Assembly: GCA_021731025.1 (NCBI GenBank)
Contig: JAKFYD010000033.1
Coordinates: forward strand, 1-59,514
Source of the DNA: Pseudobdellovibrionaceae bacterium
Lineage (GTDB): Bacteria; Bdellovibrionota; Bdellovibrionia; Bdellovibrionales; Bdellovibrionaceae
Length of the DNA: 59,514 nucleotides
Reading direction: 5' to 3'
Below, one piece after another: positions 43,810 to 52,970 of the stretch (the first letter of the stretch is position 1; every line of letters begins with the position of its first letter). The notes below the pieces were generated by a model that worked only from the letters and a program-made list of their open reading frames with translations, ran no database searches and had not been told where the DNA came from. Both the position numbers and the translations under genes were made by a program.

Positions 43810-44084
43810 AGTGAAATCTCCTGTTGCTTTCATGGCTTAAAAGCAGAATGTTATTTTTAGAAATTACAAAATTTATTGTGGGGGCGGTTGAAGGAGGACT
43901 TGAAATGCCTCAACCGCCAAAAGAAATAAATTTGAGACCCAAACCAGCATTTTGGGCGAATAGAAGAATTCGTGGAATAGAAAGATATTCTTTCGGTCTC
44001 ATGTAATAAGGCTAACATAGAAGAGACATCTTTGCAAGGTGGCGAATTCCGCGTGATTAAAACATTAAGTAAGTGAACATAGAT

Positions 44085-45881
44085 TTACTGATTCACCTGT
44101 GGATCACGATCCACGTAACTCTGTAGGCTTTCGTCAGCCAAAACTTGTGCTAACTGGGCCACACTTTGAGCGGAAAGACCGACCAGTGCTTTGTCATCGG
44201 TGCGAACTTTGTATTGCTCTTTCAACATCAACTCATCATGCTGCTTAAATTTTTCAACAATTGTCGCGGCCTTAGCGACAGGAAATCCCATTTCTACTAA
44301 AAGGTCTTGCACGAAATTAATACTCGAGTCCAAAACTTCTCGCTTTATGTTTTCGATATTGAGATCCATCAAATCATAAGCATGTCCACGATTGCGGGCA
44401 CGGACGAACAATTTAATGTGTGGAAACTGTTCACGAATTATTTTTGCTGTTCGCAAGGAAGCCTCGACATCATCGATAGCTAAAACAAGATACTTGGCTT
44501 TTCCTATTCCAGCAGCTTCTAACAGATCAGCGCGGCTCACGTCTCCGTAATAAACCTTACTTCCAAATCGCCTCACCAGTTCAATTTGTTGAGCATCGTG
44601 GTCAATAGCGACGAAGGGAATATTTTGCGCGCGCAGAATCCGCGAGAAAATCTGACCGAAGCGACCAAAACCTGCAATGATGACTTGTGGCGTTTCGTCT
44701 TTGATTTCGTCATAATGTTTTTCCGCTTTTCCAAACTTTCTTCGAGTCAATTGCTCGTTCACCAAAATCAATACGGGATTCAACATCATTGAAAGTGTGA
44801 TCACCGCTGTGAGCGCATCAATAACATCAGTAGGGATAAGCAGTGTTCTCGCTGAAATTGCGAAAATAACAAATGCGAATTCCCCACCCTGTGCGATGTT
44901 CAAAGCCATCATTTTTGAATTTTCATGTTTCAGTTGAAGGAATCGGCCTATAAAATAAATAATTAAAGATTTAATTAAAAGGTATCCAATCATCAGAGAA
45001 AAAATTAATAGAGGCTGCTCAGCGATCATGCCAAGATTCACCCTCATACCAACAGCAATGAAGAAAAGTCCCATGAGAAGACTTTTGAAGGGCTCGATGT
45101 TGGCTTCAAGCTCGTGTCGATATTCCGAATCAGCAAGTAAAACTCCAGCAAGGAAGGTCCCTAAGGCTGCGGAAAGCCCCACACTTTGCATAAGTGCTGC
45201 TACGCCAATAACAATAAATAAAGCGGCTGCGGTGAACACCTCCCGCGAGTGGGTGACAGCGATCAGACGGAAGACAGGTCGAATTAAAAATCGACTTGCT
45301 AACACCAACAAGACGATTACTCCCAATGCCATTAATGAGCTGAGTACAGAAAATCCGTGACTGGTCGTCGAGGCATTGAAGGCTGGAATGATTGCCAAAG
45401 CAGGAATCGCAAATAAATCCTGAGCCAGAAGAATTGCAAAACTCGAGCGGCCAAAATCAGTATTGAATTGTTTTTTTTCGGTCAATGTCTGGACCGCGAA
45501 AGCCGTCGACGACAAAGACAAACCAAAGCCGATAACTAAACTCATCAGTGTTGGTAAACCAAATAGCATTGCAACCAACGCAAAAGTTACCGAAGTCAGT
45601 AGGACTTGCAGACCACCAAGTCCTATAAGATGACGTCGCATGGACCAAAGTTTTCTGGGTTGAATCTCGAGGCCGATCATGAAGAGGAGCAGACTTACCC
45701 CTAATTCTGAAAAGTGCATGATGCTTTCAGCATCACTGATCAATTTAATTCCTTGGGGCCCAATAAGAATTCCAGCGATGAGGTAACCTAATACAGAACC
45801 AAATCCCAAACGCTGAAAAAGAGGAACAAGGATCAATGATGACCCAATAAAAAGCAGAGCTTGATTGATGAATGAATCCAT
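44085..45881 (-). CDS. Monovalent cation:proton antiporter, KefB/KefC (CPA2) type with TrkA-N domain
   Basis: 598 residues. About 12 membrane helices (1-380) contain GYLIAGILIGP, FSELGVSLLLFMIGLEIQP and the ion-path LLAQDLFAIP. A cytosolic Rossmann TrkA-N domain (about 398-515; VIIAGFGRFGQI, DHDAQQIELVRRFG) binds nucleotide. The C-terminal tail has helices but no clear TrkA-C. It exports K+ or Na+ in exchange for protons. No KefF/KefG partner is adjacent. YbaL-like proteins are an alternative label. Confidence 0.93.
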   Translation of the reverse strand: MDSFINQALLFIGSSLILVPLFQRLGFGSVLGYLIAGILIGPQGIKLISDAESIMHFSELGVSLLLFMIGLEIQPRKLWSMRRHLIGLGGLQVLLTSVTFALVAMLFGLPTLMSLVIGFGLSLSSTAFAVQTLTEKKQFNTDFGRSSFAILLAQDLFAIPALAIIPAFNASTTSHGFSVLSSLMALGVIVLLVLASRFLIRPVFRLIAVTHSREVFTAAALFIVIGVAALMQSVGLSAALGTFLAGVLLADSEYRHELEANIEPFKSLLMGLFFIAVGMRVNLGMIAEQPLLIFSLMIGYLLIKSLIIYFIGRFLQLKHENSKMMALNIAQGGEFAFVIFAISARTLLIPTDVIDALTAVITLSMMLNPVLILVNEQLTRRKFGKAEKHYDEIKDETPQVIIAGFGRFGQIFSRILRAQNIPFVAIDHDAQQIELVRRFGSKVYYGDVSRADLLEAAGIGKAKYLVLAIDDVEASLRTAKIIREQFPHIKLFVRARNRGHAYDLMDLNIENIKREVLDSSINFVQDLLVEMGFPVAKAATIVEKFKQHDELMLKEQYKVRTDDKALVGLSAQSVAQLAQVLADESLQSYVDRDPQVNQ

Positions 45882-45982
45882 TCGCCGATGCTAACTTAAT
45901 TGAGGTGGGGCTGCCAAGTCTTCTGAAATATATTTCGCCTTCCCGCCTTGACAGGCTTATTTTCAGCTTCAATCTTGAGTTA

Positions 45983-46327
45983 ATGCACAGAACTCATTCA
46001 AAAAAGATTTTTGCTATCGTCCTCTCATTCTTTGGATTCCAGTTCTTTGACTGTGCCGTCGCAAGGGCCGAGTCTTGTTGTTTAAATGCTCGGTCGAATC
46101 AACATCATTTCACGCGGGAAACTGATCAGACCTATGAAAATGCGTTACAAGCTGCGCCTAAGCACCCCGGTACATTCTTAGATTTTAGCAATTCAATTTT
46201 TATAGCTCCTGATATATTTTATTTCTCACCGCCCCCGCCGTATCATACCGAGAAACCAGTTTTTTACCCCTTCCAGGCGCGAAACTTCTATTTTCGCACC
46301 GGCCTTAGTCCTCCGATTCGTTATTAG
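45983..46327 (+). CDS. Secreted hypothetical protein
   Basis: 114 residues from the ATG at 45983. A signal-like segment (KKIFAIVLSFFGFQFF) ends near VARA|E, followed by ESCCLNARS. The mature part is rich in Phe, Pro and Tyr (FYFSPPPPYH, FYPFQARNFYF). It has no recognised family, and no strong ribosome binding site is seen. It diverges from the antiporter gene. Confidence 0.5.
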   Translation: MHRTHSKKIFAIVLSFFGFQFFDCAVARAESCCLNARSNQHHFTRETDQTYENALQAAPKHPGTFLDFSNSIFIAPDIFYFSPPPPYHTEKPVFYPFQARNFYFRTGLSPPIRY

Positions 46328-46380
46328 TAAATCAAATTCAGTTTAAACAAATTTTTTAACTTCAATACAAATGAGGCTTT

Positions 46381-46590
46381 ATGAACCTACGTCAATTTTC
46401 AATTGCATTTTTAATTTCCGCACTTCCATTAGCGGCACTAGCAGATTCGACTATCTCTTTAAATAGAGGGGATTTTATCGCAGCCGAACGCATCTCCAAG
46501 GATGGAGAAACGATTGTGAGTGTTAAACTGAGTAAGTCAGGGAAAGCGAAGTTTAAGAAACTGAACGCAAGTCATGTTGAAAAATCATAA
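46381..46590 (+). CDS. Small secreted hypothetical protein (69 aa)
   Basis: A signal peptide (FSIAFLISALPLAALA|D) precedes a basic 48-residue mature part (STISLNRGDFIAAERIS, SKSGKAKFKKL). It is short and strand-forming, with a weak AGGC ribosome binding site. The family is not recognised. It may be a periplasmic peptide. Confidence 0.55.
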   Translation: MNLRQFSIAFLISALPLAALADSTISLNRGDFIAAERISKDGETIVSVKLSKSGKAKFKKLNASHVEKS

Positions 46591-46609
46591 TGGAAATTAC
46601 TGAATAGAC

Positions 46610-46634
46610 GAGGGCCGGCAACCAGCTTGCCCTC
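46610..46634. terminator. Weak hairpin between convergent small genes
   Basis: GAGGGC and GCCCTC pair with a 13-base loop that can add a CGG/CCA-type inner pairing. It sits between convergent genes ending at 46590 (+) and 46642 (-). U tracts are poor. Confidence 0.35.
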
Positions 46635-46641
46635 TCTTGAT

Positions 46642-46977
46642 TTACCAAACACGAATAGTTTCTGGCTTAATAGGATTGCTCAAGTAAACATTTTTGCCTT
46701 GGCTTAATCCTAATTCCTTGTAGGTAAACTCAACTTTGGCTCCATTGGGTACAACCGCTTCACAGTTATCGACAACACGACGTACCAGCTCGATTTTTGC
46801 GGGTTCAGATTTTGAAATAAGAACTTCAAAATTCTTTTTAGTGGTACATCCAGTGCTTTTAACTTGGAAAGTGATCGCTTTTAAATCGTAAGTGACTCCA
46901 AGAAGAATTTCTTTTTCTTCAGCGAACGCCGACAAAGTTGCCAATCCAAAAACTAAAGTAAGAAAAATGAGCTTCAT
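46642..46977 (-). CDS. Small secreted hypothetical protein (111 aa)
   Basis: A signal peptide (MKLIFLTLVFGLATLSAFA|E) is followed by a beta-rich domain with two cysteines (STGCTTK, VDNCEAV) likely forming a disulfide. It resembles small periplasmic or adhesin-like folds but no family is recognised. A good ribosome binding site (AAGGAGG) precedes the ATG. Confidence 0.65.
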   Translation of the reverse strand: MKLIFLTLVFGLATLSAFAEEKEILLGVTYDLKAITFQVKSTGCTTKKNFEVLISKSEPAKIELVRRVVDNCEAVVPNGAKVEFTYKELGLSQGKNVYLSNPIKPETIRVW

Positions 46978-47080
46978 GACCTACCTCCTTCTAAGAGTTA
47001 CAATAAGCCTAATTCGCGGAGACAAGTTACAGAAAATGAGAATGACGTGCGCGCTAAGAGCTCAAAATTAAATCTGACTT

Positions 47081-47100
47081 CACTGCCATGTGGCGGTCAC
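47081..47100. repeat. Short intergenic palindrome, ACTGCCATG family, copy 2
   Basis: CACTGCCATGTGGCGGTCAC, an imperfect palindrome sharing its CACTGCCATG core with the elements at 39699 and 53636. The word GCTCAAAAT occurs a short distance upstream of both this copy and copy 3. Confidence 0.35.
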
Positions 47101-47158
47101 TTTAGTAAAATTTTTGATGACTCAAGCTGCAAACAAAAAATAAACTCCATGTCTGCAA

Positions 47159-48229
47159 ATGAAAGTTTTCAACTTGGGGAACACTGTGACAAAAAACGAA
47201 TTTTCGAAAAAATTAAATTTAAAATTCCCCCTCGTTGTCGCGCCAATGGCTGGTGGACCTACATCGCCAGAGCTTGTGATTGCATCATCCGAAGCTGGAG
47301 TCTTGGGATCTATCGGTGCTGCTTATTACAATAGAAATGAGATCGAAGAGTTCATCAGCAAAGTGCGATTGCAAACTCAAAAACCTGTTGCGATTAATCT
47401 GTTTATTCCTCACGAAGAACCACAAATTTCTGAATCTCTGATATCACGCGCAATTAAAGCTACTGAAAAGTTCCGGCAGCAACTCAATTTGCCACAGCCA
47501 TCCCTACTACCCCCCTACGAAGAAAATTTTGACGAACAATTTGATACCGTTCTGAAACTCAAGCCTAAAGTTTTTAGTTTTGTCTTCGGCTTGTTAAAAC
47601 CAGAATACGTTCAAGCTGCTAGAAAAGAAGGTATTCTCCTCATTGGTACAGCAACGACACTTGAAGAAGCTTTAGCGCTTCAAGAATCGAAGGTTGATGC
47701 GATAACGTTGCAAGGCTTTGAAGCTGGTGGACATCGAGGAATTTTTAATTCCACTGCCGCGGATTCAGAAGTTTCACTTTTAAATTTAATAGATCAATGT
47801 CGAGATAAAATTAAAATTCCGCTCATCGCAGCTGGCGGTTTAATGAACTCCAATGATATTAAAGCAGTACTTTCGCGAGGAGCTCATGCCGTTCAACTGG
47901 GAACAGCCTTTCTGGCGTGCAAAGAGGCCGCAACATCTGCGCCTTATCGAAAAGCACTTTTAGCAACACCGGATCGCAGAACAAAAACCACACGCGTCTT
48001 TTCTGGCCGATTCGCCAGAGGAATCGAAAATTTATTTATGCAAGAAATGGAAAAGCACTCCGATGCTATTCTTCCCTTTCCAGCGCAAAATAAATTCACT
48101 CGAGATATTCGTGGAGCTTCTCTGAAAAATGGTTTAAGTGGTTATCTATCTTTATGGGCTGGAACTGGGCAAGGTGAATTATGGACGGGATCAGCGGGCG
48201 AGCTAATTCAGAGATTGTTTTTAACATGA
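47159..48229 (+). CDS. Nitronate monooxygenase (2-nitropropane dioxygenase family)
   Basis: 356 residues. The FMN barrel reads FPLVVAPMAGGPTSPELV near the start, LGSIGAAYY, AINLFIPHEEP, the catalytic His in GFEAGGHRG, and IAAGGLMNSNDIKAVLSRG with VQLGTAFL for phosphate binding. It oxidises alkyl nitronates, a detoxification role. A GTG at 47186 with TTGGGGA upstream is an equally good start and would remove nine residues. Confidence 0.92.
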   Translation: MKVFNLGNTVTKNEFSKKLNLKFPLVVAPMAGGPTSPELVIASSEAGVLGSIGAAYYNRNEIEEFISKVRLQTQKPVAINLFIPHEEPQISESLISRAIKATEKFRQQLNLPQPSLLPPYEENFDEQFDTVLKLKPKVFSFVFGLLKPEYVQAARKEGILLIGTATTLEEALALQESKVDAITLQGFEAGGHRGIFNSTAADSEVSLLNLIDQCRDKIKIPLIAAGGLMNSNDIKAVLSRGAHAVQLGTAFLACKEAATSAPYRKALLATPDRRTKTTRVFSGRFARGIENLFMQEMEKHSDAILPFPAQNKFTRDIRGASLKNGLSGYLSLWAGTGQGELWTGSAGELIQRLFLT

Positions 48230-48381
48230 ATATCTATATATCCGATCAAAGCTTTATCACGGCACACTGTAAAATCCTTATACACTATTTGCGCACCGAT
48301 AGGAATTAGTTCATCTACTTGGAGGAACGAGTTTAGCATACCCATGCTGGTATCGTACTTTTAACTTAAAATGGAGATTTT

Positions 48382-48780
48382 ATGAAATCAGTTATTTTAT
48401 CGATGTTGCTTGTTGGTTCCTTCGCTAATGCCGCTCTGATCTGTAAAAATGAGAACAGTCAGGCTAATAATCAGACACTTTTCGTTTTTGACGGAAATAA
48501 CTTGGGAGCTATTTGCCAAAGATCTTTGGTCGTCAATGGGACTAAAAAATCTAACGAAGAAATCTGCGCCAATGACATGTTTGTACTGTCAGGCTCTTCG
48601 TCAGGTTCAGGCAAAGTAACTAATGTATATCAATCAACAACGACTGGCGTCGGCCTTGCTGTTGAACTTTCAAACAAGATTGGAACTGTAGAGTTAAATT
48701 CAAACTACCAAGCAGCAACCATTAAAGGTGGAAATCGAGTTCTTATTGCAAAAGGGAAAATCAAGATAACTTGTAACTAA
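48382..48780 (+). CDS. Secreted hypothetical protein (132 aa)
   Basis: A signal peptide (ILSMLLVGSFANA|A) follows a GGAGA ribosome binding site. The mature beta-rich protein begins ALICKNENSQ and ends KIKITCN, with two more cysteines between (AICQR, EICAND), giving two possible disulfides. A Ser/Gly stretch (SGSSSGSG) lies in the middle. The family is not recognised. Confidence 0.65.
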   Translation: MKSVILSMLLVGSFANAALICKNENSQANNQTLFVFDGNNLGAICQRSLVVNGTKKSNEEICANDMFVLSGSSSGSGKVTNVYQSTTTGVGLAVELSNKIGTVELNSNYQAATIKGGNRVLIAKGKIKITCN

Positions 48781-48802
48781 TTTTCATCAGCTACTTTGTT
48801 TT

Positions 48803-49036
48803 TTCACCACAGGTCCCTACAAATTTATTCGTCTTCCAACATGGCTCTCAAAAATAGCCGTTGCCTTGGGTTGCGTTTTATTTGCAGGAACCTATTGGCT
48901 TGTTCCAATCATTGGGTGGATTATCGCTGAAATGCGAAGAACAATCTCTACCGAAGAATTATATTTATTAGCTAGCTTCCCAGAATATAAAGAATACCAC
49001 TCAAAATCAGCAGCAGTAATTCCATATCTAATTTAA
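48803..49036 (+). pseudogene. C-terminal remnant of an isoprenylcysteine methyltransferase-like protein
   Basis: An open plus frame without a start (77 codons) reads TGPYKFIRLPTWLSK, then a membrane helix (IAVALGCVLFAGTYWLVPII), then MRRTISTEELYLLASFPEYK and ends VIPYLI. This is the typical end of ICMT/PEMT-family membrane methyltransferases (GPY..xRxP, R..EE..L, F..EY..Y). The N-terminal half is missing; the preceding secreted gene occupies that space. It also overlaps the 3' end of the DUF899 gene by nine bases. A decayed gene. Confidence 0.65.
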
Positions 49037-49633
49037 ATTCTGACCACCATCGTCCATTTGCGCTGGACGTTTCCAATAATTAAACTGTGGCGTAAAGCTT
49101 TCGGAATTCTGACCCGCAAGACTCAAAATATTCCACAGCGAGCAGAATTGATCACCAGGACCAAATACTGTGAAATTCTTTTTGAAGATTTGCTCTCCCT
49201 GGCGCACATAACAGACAAGCCCGGGAGAGTTCGCGCCTCCAACGACATCCTGTTCTTTGATGTAATCACTTCCACCATGGGAGGCCATACGGAATCTCCA
49301 ACCCCGCGAATTAGCGAATTGTCTTTGGAGTTCTGGCGAATCCTTGGAAAAAAGAACCACAGAAAATTGGCTTTCGAGGTGAGTTAAAAACCCATTGATG
49401 CCGTCAGCCCATGTCGTGCAGTAACGGCAGCCTTGCCCCATATTGTGAATAGCAAATAGGACTTCTTTTCCTGCAAAAAGATCCAGCAAGTTCACTGTTC
49501 CGTTGATATCCTTAAAAGAATAATTTTTCACGGGGACCGGCGCAGACTCGGCTCGAAGTTTTTCTAATTTTTGCGTGAGCTCGAACACTTGATTTTCCAA
49601 TTTTTGAATTTCATTTTGTGGCTTTTCGTACAT
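49028..49633 (-). CDS. DUF899-family thioredoxin-like protein
   Basis: 201 residues with a coiled-coil N-terminus (IQKLENQVFELTQKLEKLR) then a thioredoxin-like domain. MGQGCRYCTTWADGINGF holds the CxxC pair; DSPELQRQFANSRGWRFRM and DYIKEQ follow. DUF899 proteins resemble peroxiredoxin/thioredoxin folds of unproven function. AGAGG precedes the ATG. Confidence 0.85.
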   Translation of the reverse strand: MYEKPQNEIQKLENQVFELTQKLEKLRAESAPVPVKNYSFKDINGTVNLLDLFAGKEVLFAIHNMGQGCRYCTTWADGINGFLTHLESQFSVVLFSKDSPELQRQFANSRGWRFRMASHGGSDYIKEQDVVGGANSPGLVCYVRQGEQIFKKNFTVFGPGDQFCSLWNILSLAGQNSESFTPQFNYWKRPAQMDDGGQNLN

Positions 49634-49699
49634 GCTAACCTCTTCTTTTAGAAAAAGTTAGCTTTGGCTGTCACTGTTGGCAAGTTACAAAAACATTCA

Positions 49700-50125
49700 C
49701 TAATTTATAAAACAGTTAAAGCTATTGTCTGCATTCTTAAACTGACAAGAAACATTTCCAACCGAGTAGATAGTTACATCGGGACCAGCTTGAAAATTAA
49801 TCTTTGCATTCCCTTTTTGCTTGGCCTGATGCAATAACTGGCCTGTCATCTGTGACGCCAGTCCAGAAAATTGGTTTTCAATTGAGCAGCCGACGGAATC
49901 GTCCTCATTTAGAAAGTAACACATTAAATTTCCGATACTGTATAAGGTAACCACAGGTCCACCGTTGAAAATTATTTTATAATCTCTATTTTCCTCAGCA
50001 TTTCGTAATAACGGTCCAATAACCTCAGCAGCCTCTTGTGTAAGTTCAACTGAGTGTGTCTGCGCAAATACCGTTGATGCCATCGTGGCAAGCAAAATAG
50101 AAATAATGACCGATACCTTTTTCAT
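49700..50125 (-). CDS. Secreted hypothetical protein with an internal duplication
   Basis: 141 residues with a signal peptide (SIILLATMASTVFA|Q) and AAGAGG before the ATG. Two repeats of about 60 residues follow: GGPVVTLYSIGNLMCYFLNE and AGPDVTIYSVGNVSCQFKNA, each with two cysteines near its end. The duplication suggests a two-fold beta domain with disulfides. The family is not recognised. Confidence 0.65.
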   Translation of the reverse strand: MKKVSVIISILLATMASTVFAQTHSVELTQEAAEVIGPLLRNAEENRDYKIIFNGGPVVTLYSIGNLMCYFLNEDDSVGCSIENQFSGLASQMTGQLLHQAKQKGNAKINFQAGPDVTIYSVGNVSCQFKNADNSFNCFIN

Positions 50126-50270
50126 ACGAACCTCTTAATTTCGACAGCCTGTTTTTCTAGAACAATTATATAATGTGTATAATGAATGCAAGTTATAAAG
50201 AAGCGACTTAAAGGTCCCCCTCGCAATAGCAGCCATAGACAAGCGTTTTACCCTATGTTACTCAAAAACC

Positions 50271-51395
50271 ATGAAAACTTTTTTAGTATTATCACTATCA
50301 CTGTTTTTCGCTCCAAATTCGTACGCCGACGTTTGCACTGACATCAGACAAGAATTGTTATCATCCTTGAGTCAAGTGCCTGCACCGGGTGCAAGCATCG
50401 GCGCCCAATTCCATGATGGCAAAACATGTTTCGAATCTGTCGGGATCTTCGATGTTGCACGAGGTTCTTTTATGGAGCCCTTATCCCAACTAAAAATATG
50501 GAGCATTTCAAAAACCTTCACTCACCTTCTTGTTTTGCAATTGGTTGATGAAGGCAAACTAAGTCTTGAGACTTCTCTCTACGAACTTGAACAAAAATTT
50601 CCAAATCTTTATCAGGGCCAGCTTGTCCATTACCCTAGCAGCAAGTCGATCCAAATTTGGCATCTTCTAAGTCATACATCAGGAATCATCGATTACATGC
50701 AGGTGTATTTTAAAAATTGGCAATTAAATTTGAAACCGGGCCAACTGATAAAACACATGGCCTCGATCCAACCTCAGTTTGCTCCTGGTGATAAAAATTT
50801 ATATTCAAACACAACAATGCTGATTCTTGCCCGCCTCATTGAGGAAATACGACAACATTCCTATGAAGAAGAGATTCAAAATAGAATTCTTAAACCTCTT
50901 GGCATGAATAGAAGCTACGTGAGTACGCATGCACGTGGATGGGGACAGGTTCATGGATACACTCTGGTACCTACAAGCACTGCTCCTTTTTATTACTATT
51001 TGGATGTAACTCAAAAGGTCTACCCTGCAATGGTTTGGGGAACTGGCGCGATTGTTTCCACAACGGACGACATGATGAAATGGTTCACTGCTCTCATAAA
51101 CTCAAAGTTATTGCCACAATCTCTTACGAAAAGGATGTTCACTCCAGCGAAACTTAATAACGGCAAAGAAGCCGAGTTTGGTTTAGGAGTTAGAATTACT
51201 AAGTTCAGCAATGGCTTCGTTCTTCTGGGTCACGGCGGCGGTCCTATCGAGGGGAATAGCGCAACGATGCTTTATTCACCTGTGCTTAAGACGATGATCA
51301 TCACGATGGCTAATGGTGCTTCAGAAAATTCTAATTCCGTTTTGGGGAAAATTGGCTGGCAGAGAGCTGCAAAATACTTGAGCGAAAGAAAATAG
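50271..51395 (+). CDS. Secreted serine beta-lactamase-family hydrolase
   Basis: 374 residues with a signal peptide (FLVLSLSLFFAPNSYA|D). The active site S-x-x-K is WSISK (S78, K81), the Y-x-N equivalent is LYSNTTM, and the KTG equivalent is GHGGG. It belongs to the class C/esterase/D-aminopeptidase group (Beta-lactamase domain), acting on ester, amide or peptidoglycan-like substrates in the periplasm. Antibiotic hydrolysis cannot be inferred. Confidence 0.88.
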   Translation: MKTFLVLSLSLFFAPNSYADVCTDIRQELLSSLSQVPAPGASIGAQFHDGKTCFESVGIFDVARGSFMEPLSQLKIWSISKTFTHLLVLQLVDEGKLSLETSLYELEQKFPNLYQGQLVHYPSSKSIQIWHLLSHTSGIIDYMQVYFKNWQLNLKPGQLIKHMASIQPQFAPGDKNLYSNTTMLILARLIEEIRQHSYEEEIQNRILKPLGMNRSYVSTHARGWGQVHGYTLVPTSTAPFYYYLDVTQKVYPAMVWGTGAIVSTTDDMMKWFTALINSKLLPQSLTKRMFTPAKLNNGKEAEFGLGVRITKFSNGFVLLGHGGGPIEGNSATMLYSPVLKTMIITMANGASENSNSVLGKIGWQRAAKYLSERK

Positions 51396-51581
51396 ATCTG
51401 CCCCAATCAGAGACAACAATCTGAGCTTCGCAAGGCTTTTCCCCGACCAAGAGTCGAAGTCCTGCACATGCACTGGTCAGCTGTTGAAACTTTACCCCAT
51501 TGTGACGCAGAAATTCCCCTGATATAATTTTCTATTCGGCCGATGGTTGAATTGGAAGATAACACTGGGGGAAAATAAATT

Positions 51582-52964
51582 TTGAATAAATACTACAGCA
51601 CACTCCTGAAAACCCTTATCTTAATTTCAAGTTGGCTTTTTGTGGGAGTTAGTCACGGTGATCTTCCAGCGCCAACAGTTTTCCTCGATGAACCCGACAC
51701 CATTTCTAAATGGTATGGGCTTGAAGCTTCTCATCTGAGATCTATGAAAGGTCCTACCGGAGGTCTCTGGCGAGGTGCTGATGGAACCAGTGGTGGATCG
51801 GCAGTTTTCAATGCAAATTTCAAAGACTGGAGAGGATATAAGGGACTGCGATTTTGGGTCTATTCCGAAGCCGCAACAAACGCAGAGATTATGCTAACTT
51901 TAACTTCACCTGGTCCTAATGGACAAGCCGATTACTACTTCTGGTCCTTTCGAGTGAACTGGAGAGGATGGAACTCAGTGATCGTGCCCTTCAGTCAGCT
52001 TAAGACATCTCGCCGACCCGCTGGCTTACACAATATAACTAAGATCGTCTTTAACTCTAAAGGTTGGTGGCTTTCACCAAAACCGAATACGCAATTGACC
52101 TTCGATCGAATTGCACTGAGCAAGGGCGAAACTTTTCCAGATGCATCTTCTCAAGCACCTGCTATGACAGTTTATAATTCACTCAATGGGTTTTCGCCGA
52201 AAGGCCCTGCTGTTCCTGCCTTTGAAACTAAACTAGGTTTTAAATGCATCCGCTTTGCTCTTCCTGGACATCGTTATGATATCATAAAAAAGAGAATTGG
52301 AGCAGAAGCCTCTGCCACTCAAATTCAAAAAGCTGAAATTACCGCGATGGCAAAAGATCTTGCGAAATATCATCCCAACTGTGTGGTGGCTTTAGATTTA
52401 GAGCATTGGAAGTTGAGCGGCGCTAAAAATCCAAAAGAAACTCTCGAGATAAAAAATAACATTCGTATGCTTGGTGTAATTTTAGATTGGATGCACGCGG
52501 CAGCTCCATCACTTCTCTTCGGGTATTACTCTCTGCTCCCCGCACGCGATTACTGGCGAGCACTCAAAGGACCAAACGATGCTGGTTACAAAGCTTGGCA
52601 AGCAGATAACGCGGCTTTAGCCCCAGTCGCTGCTAAAGTTAATATTATTTTTCCTTCGCTTTACACCTTCTACAATGACCCCAAAGGTTGGGTTTCTTAT
52701 GCGAAAGCCAATCTTGCAGAAGCACGAAAATACAAGCGACCTATATATCCATTTTTATGGCCAAGCTATCATGACGGATCTGCTTTAAAAAACACGCGCA
52801 TTGATGGAAGCTTTTGGAAACTTCAGCTCGAGACGATGCGCAGCCAAAATGTAAATGGCATCGTCATGTGGGATTGGGCTATGCATACTGTGACTAAACA
52901 AAAGTTACCTTGGAAGCCCTTGGATCCCTGGTGGACATCAACGATGGGATTTTTATTTCCATGA
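51582..52964 (+). CDS. Secreted glycoside-hydrolase-like protein with N-terminal beta-sandwich
   Basis: 460 residues from a TTG with GGGGGA upstream. After a signal peptide (about 1-26), residues about 30-180 look like a carbohydrate-binding beta-sandwich (WRGYKGLRFWVYSEA, WRGWNSVIVPFSQLK). The C-terminal part (about 200-460) is TIM-barrel-like, with VVALDLEHWKL as likely acidic residues, IFPSLYTFYNDPKGWVSYAK and GIVMWDWAM, reminiscent of hyaluronidase-type or related glycosidases. The substrate is unknown. Confidence 0.7.
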   Translation: MNKYYSTLLKTLILISSWLFVGVSHGDLPAPTVFLDEPDTISKWYGLEASHLRSMKGPTGGLWRGADGTSGGSAVFNANFKDWRGYKGLRFWVYSEAATNAEIMLTLTSPGPNGQADYYFWSFRVNWRGWNSVIVPFSQLKTSRRPAGLHNITKIVFNSKGWWLSPKPNTQLTFDRIALSKGETFPDASSQAPAMTVYNSLNGFSPKGPAVPAFETKLGFKCIRFALPGHRYDIIKKRIGAEASATQIQKAEITAMAKDLAKYHPNCVVALDLEHWKLSGAKNPKETLEIKNNIRMLGVILDWMHAAAPSLLFGYYSLLPARDYWRALKGPNDAGYKAWQADNAALAPVAAKVNIIFPSLYTFYNDPKGWVSYAKANLAEARKYKRPIYPFLWPSYHDGSALKNTRIDGSFWKLQLETMRSQNVNGIVMWDWAMHTVTKQKLPWKPLDPWWTSTMGFLFP

Positions 52965-52970
52965 TAGAGT

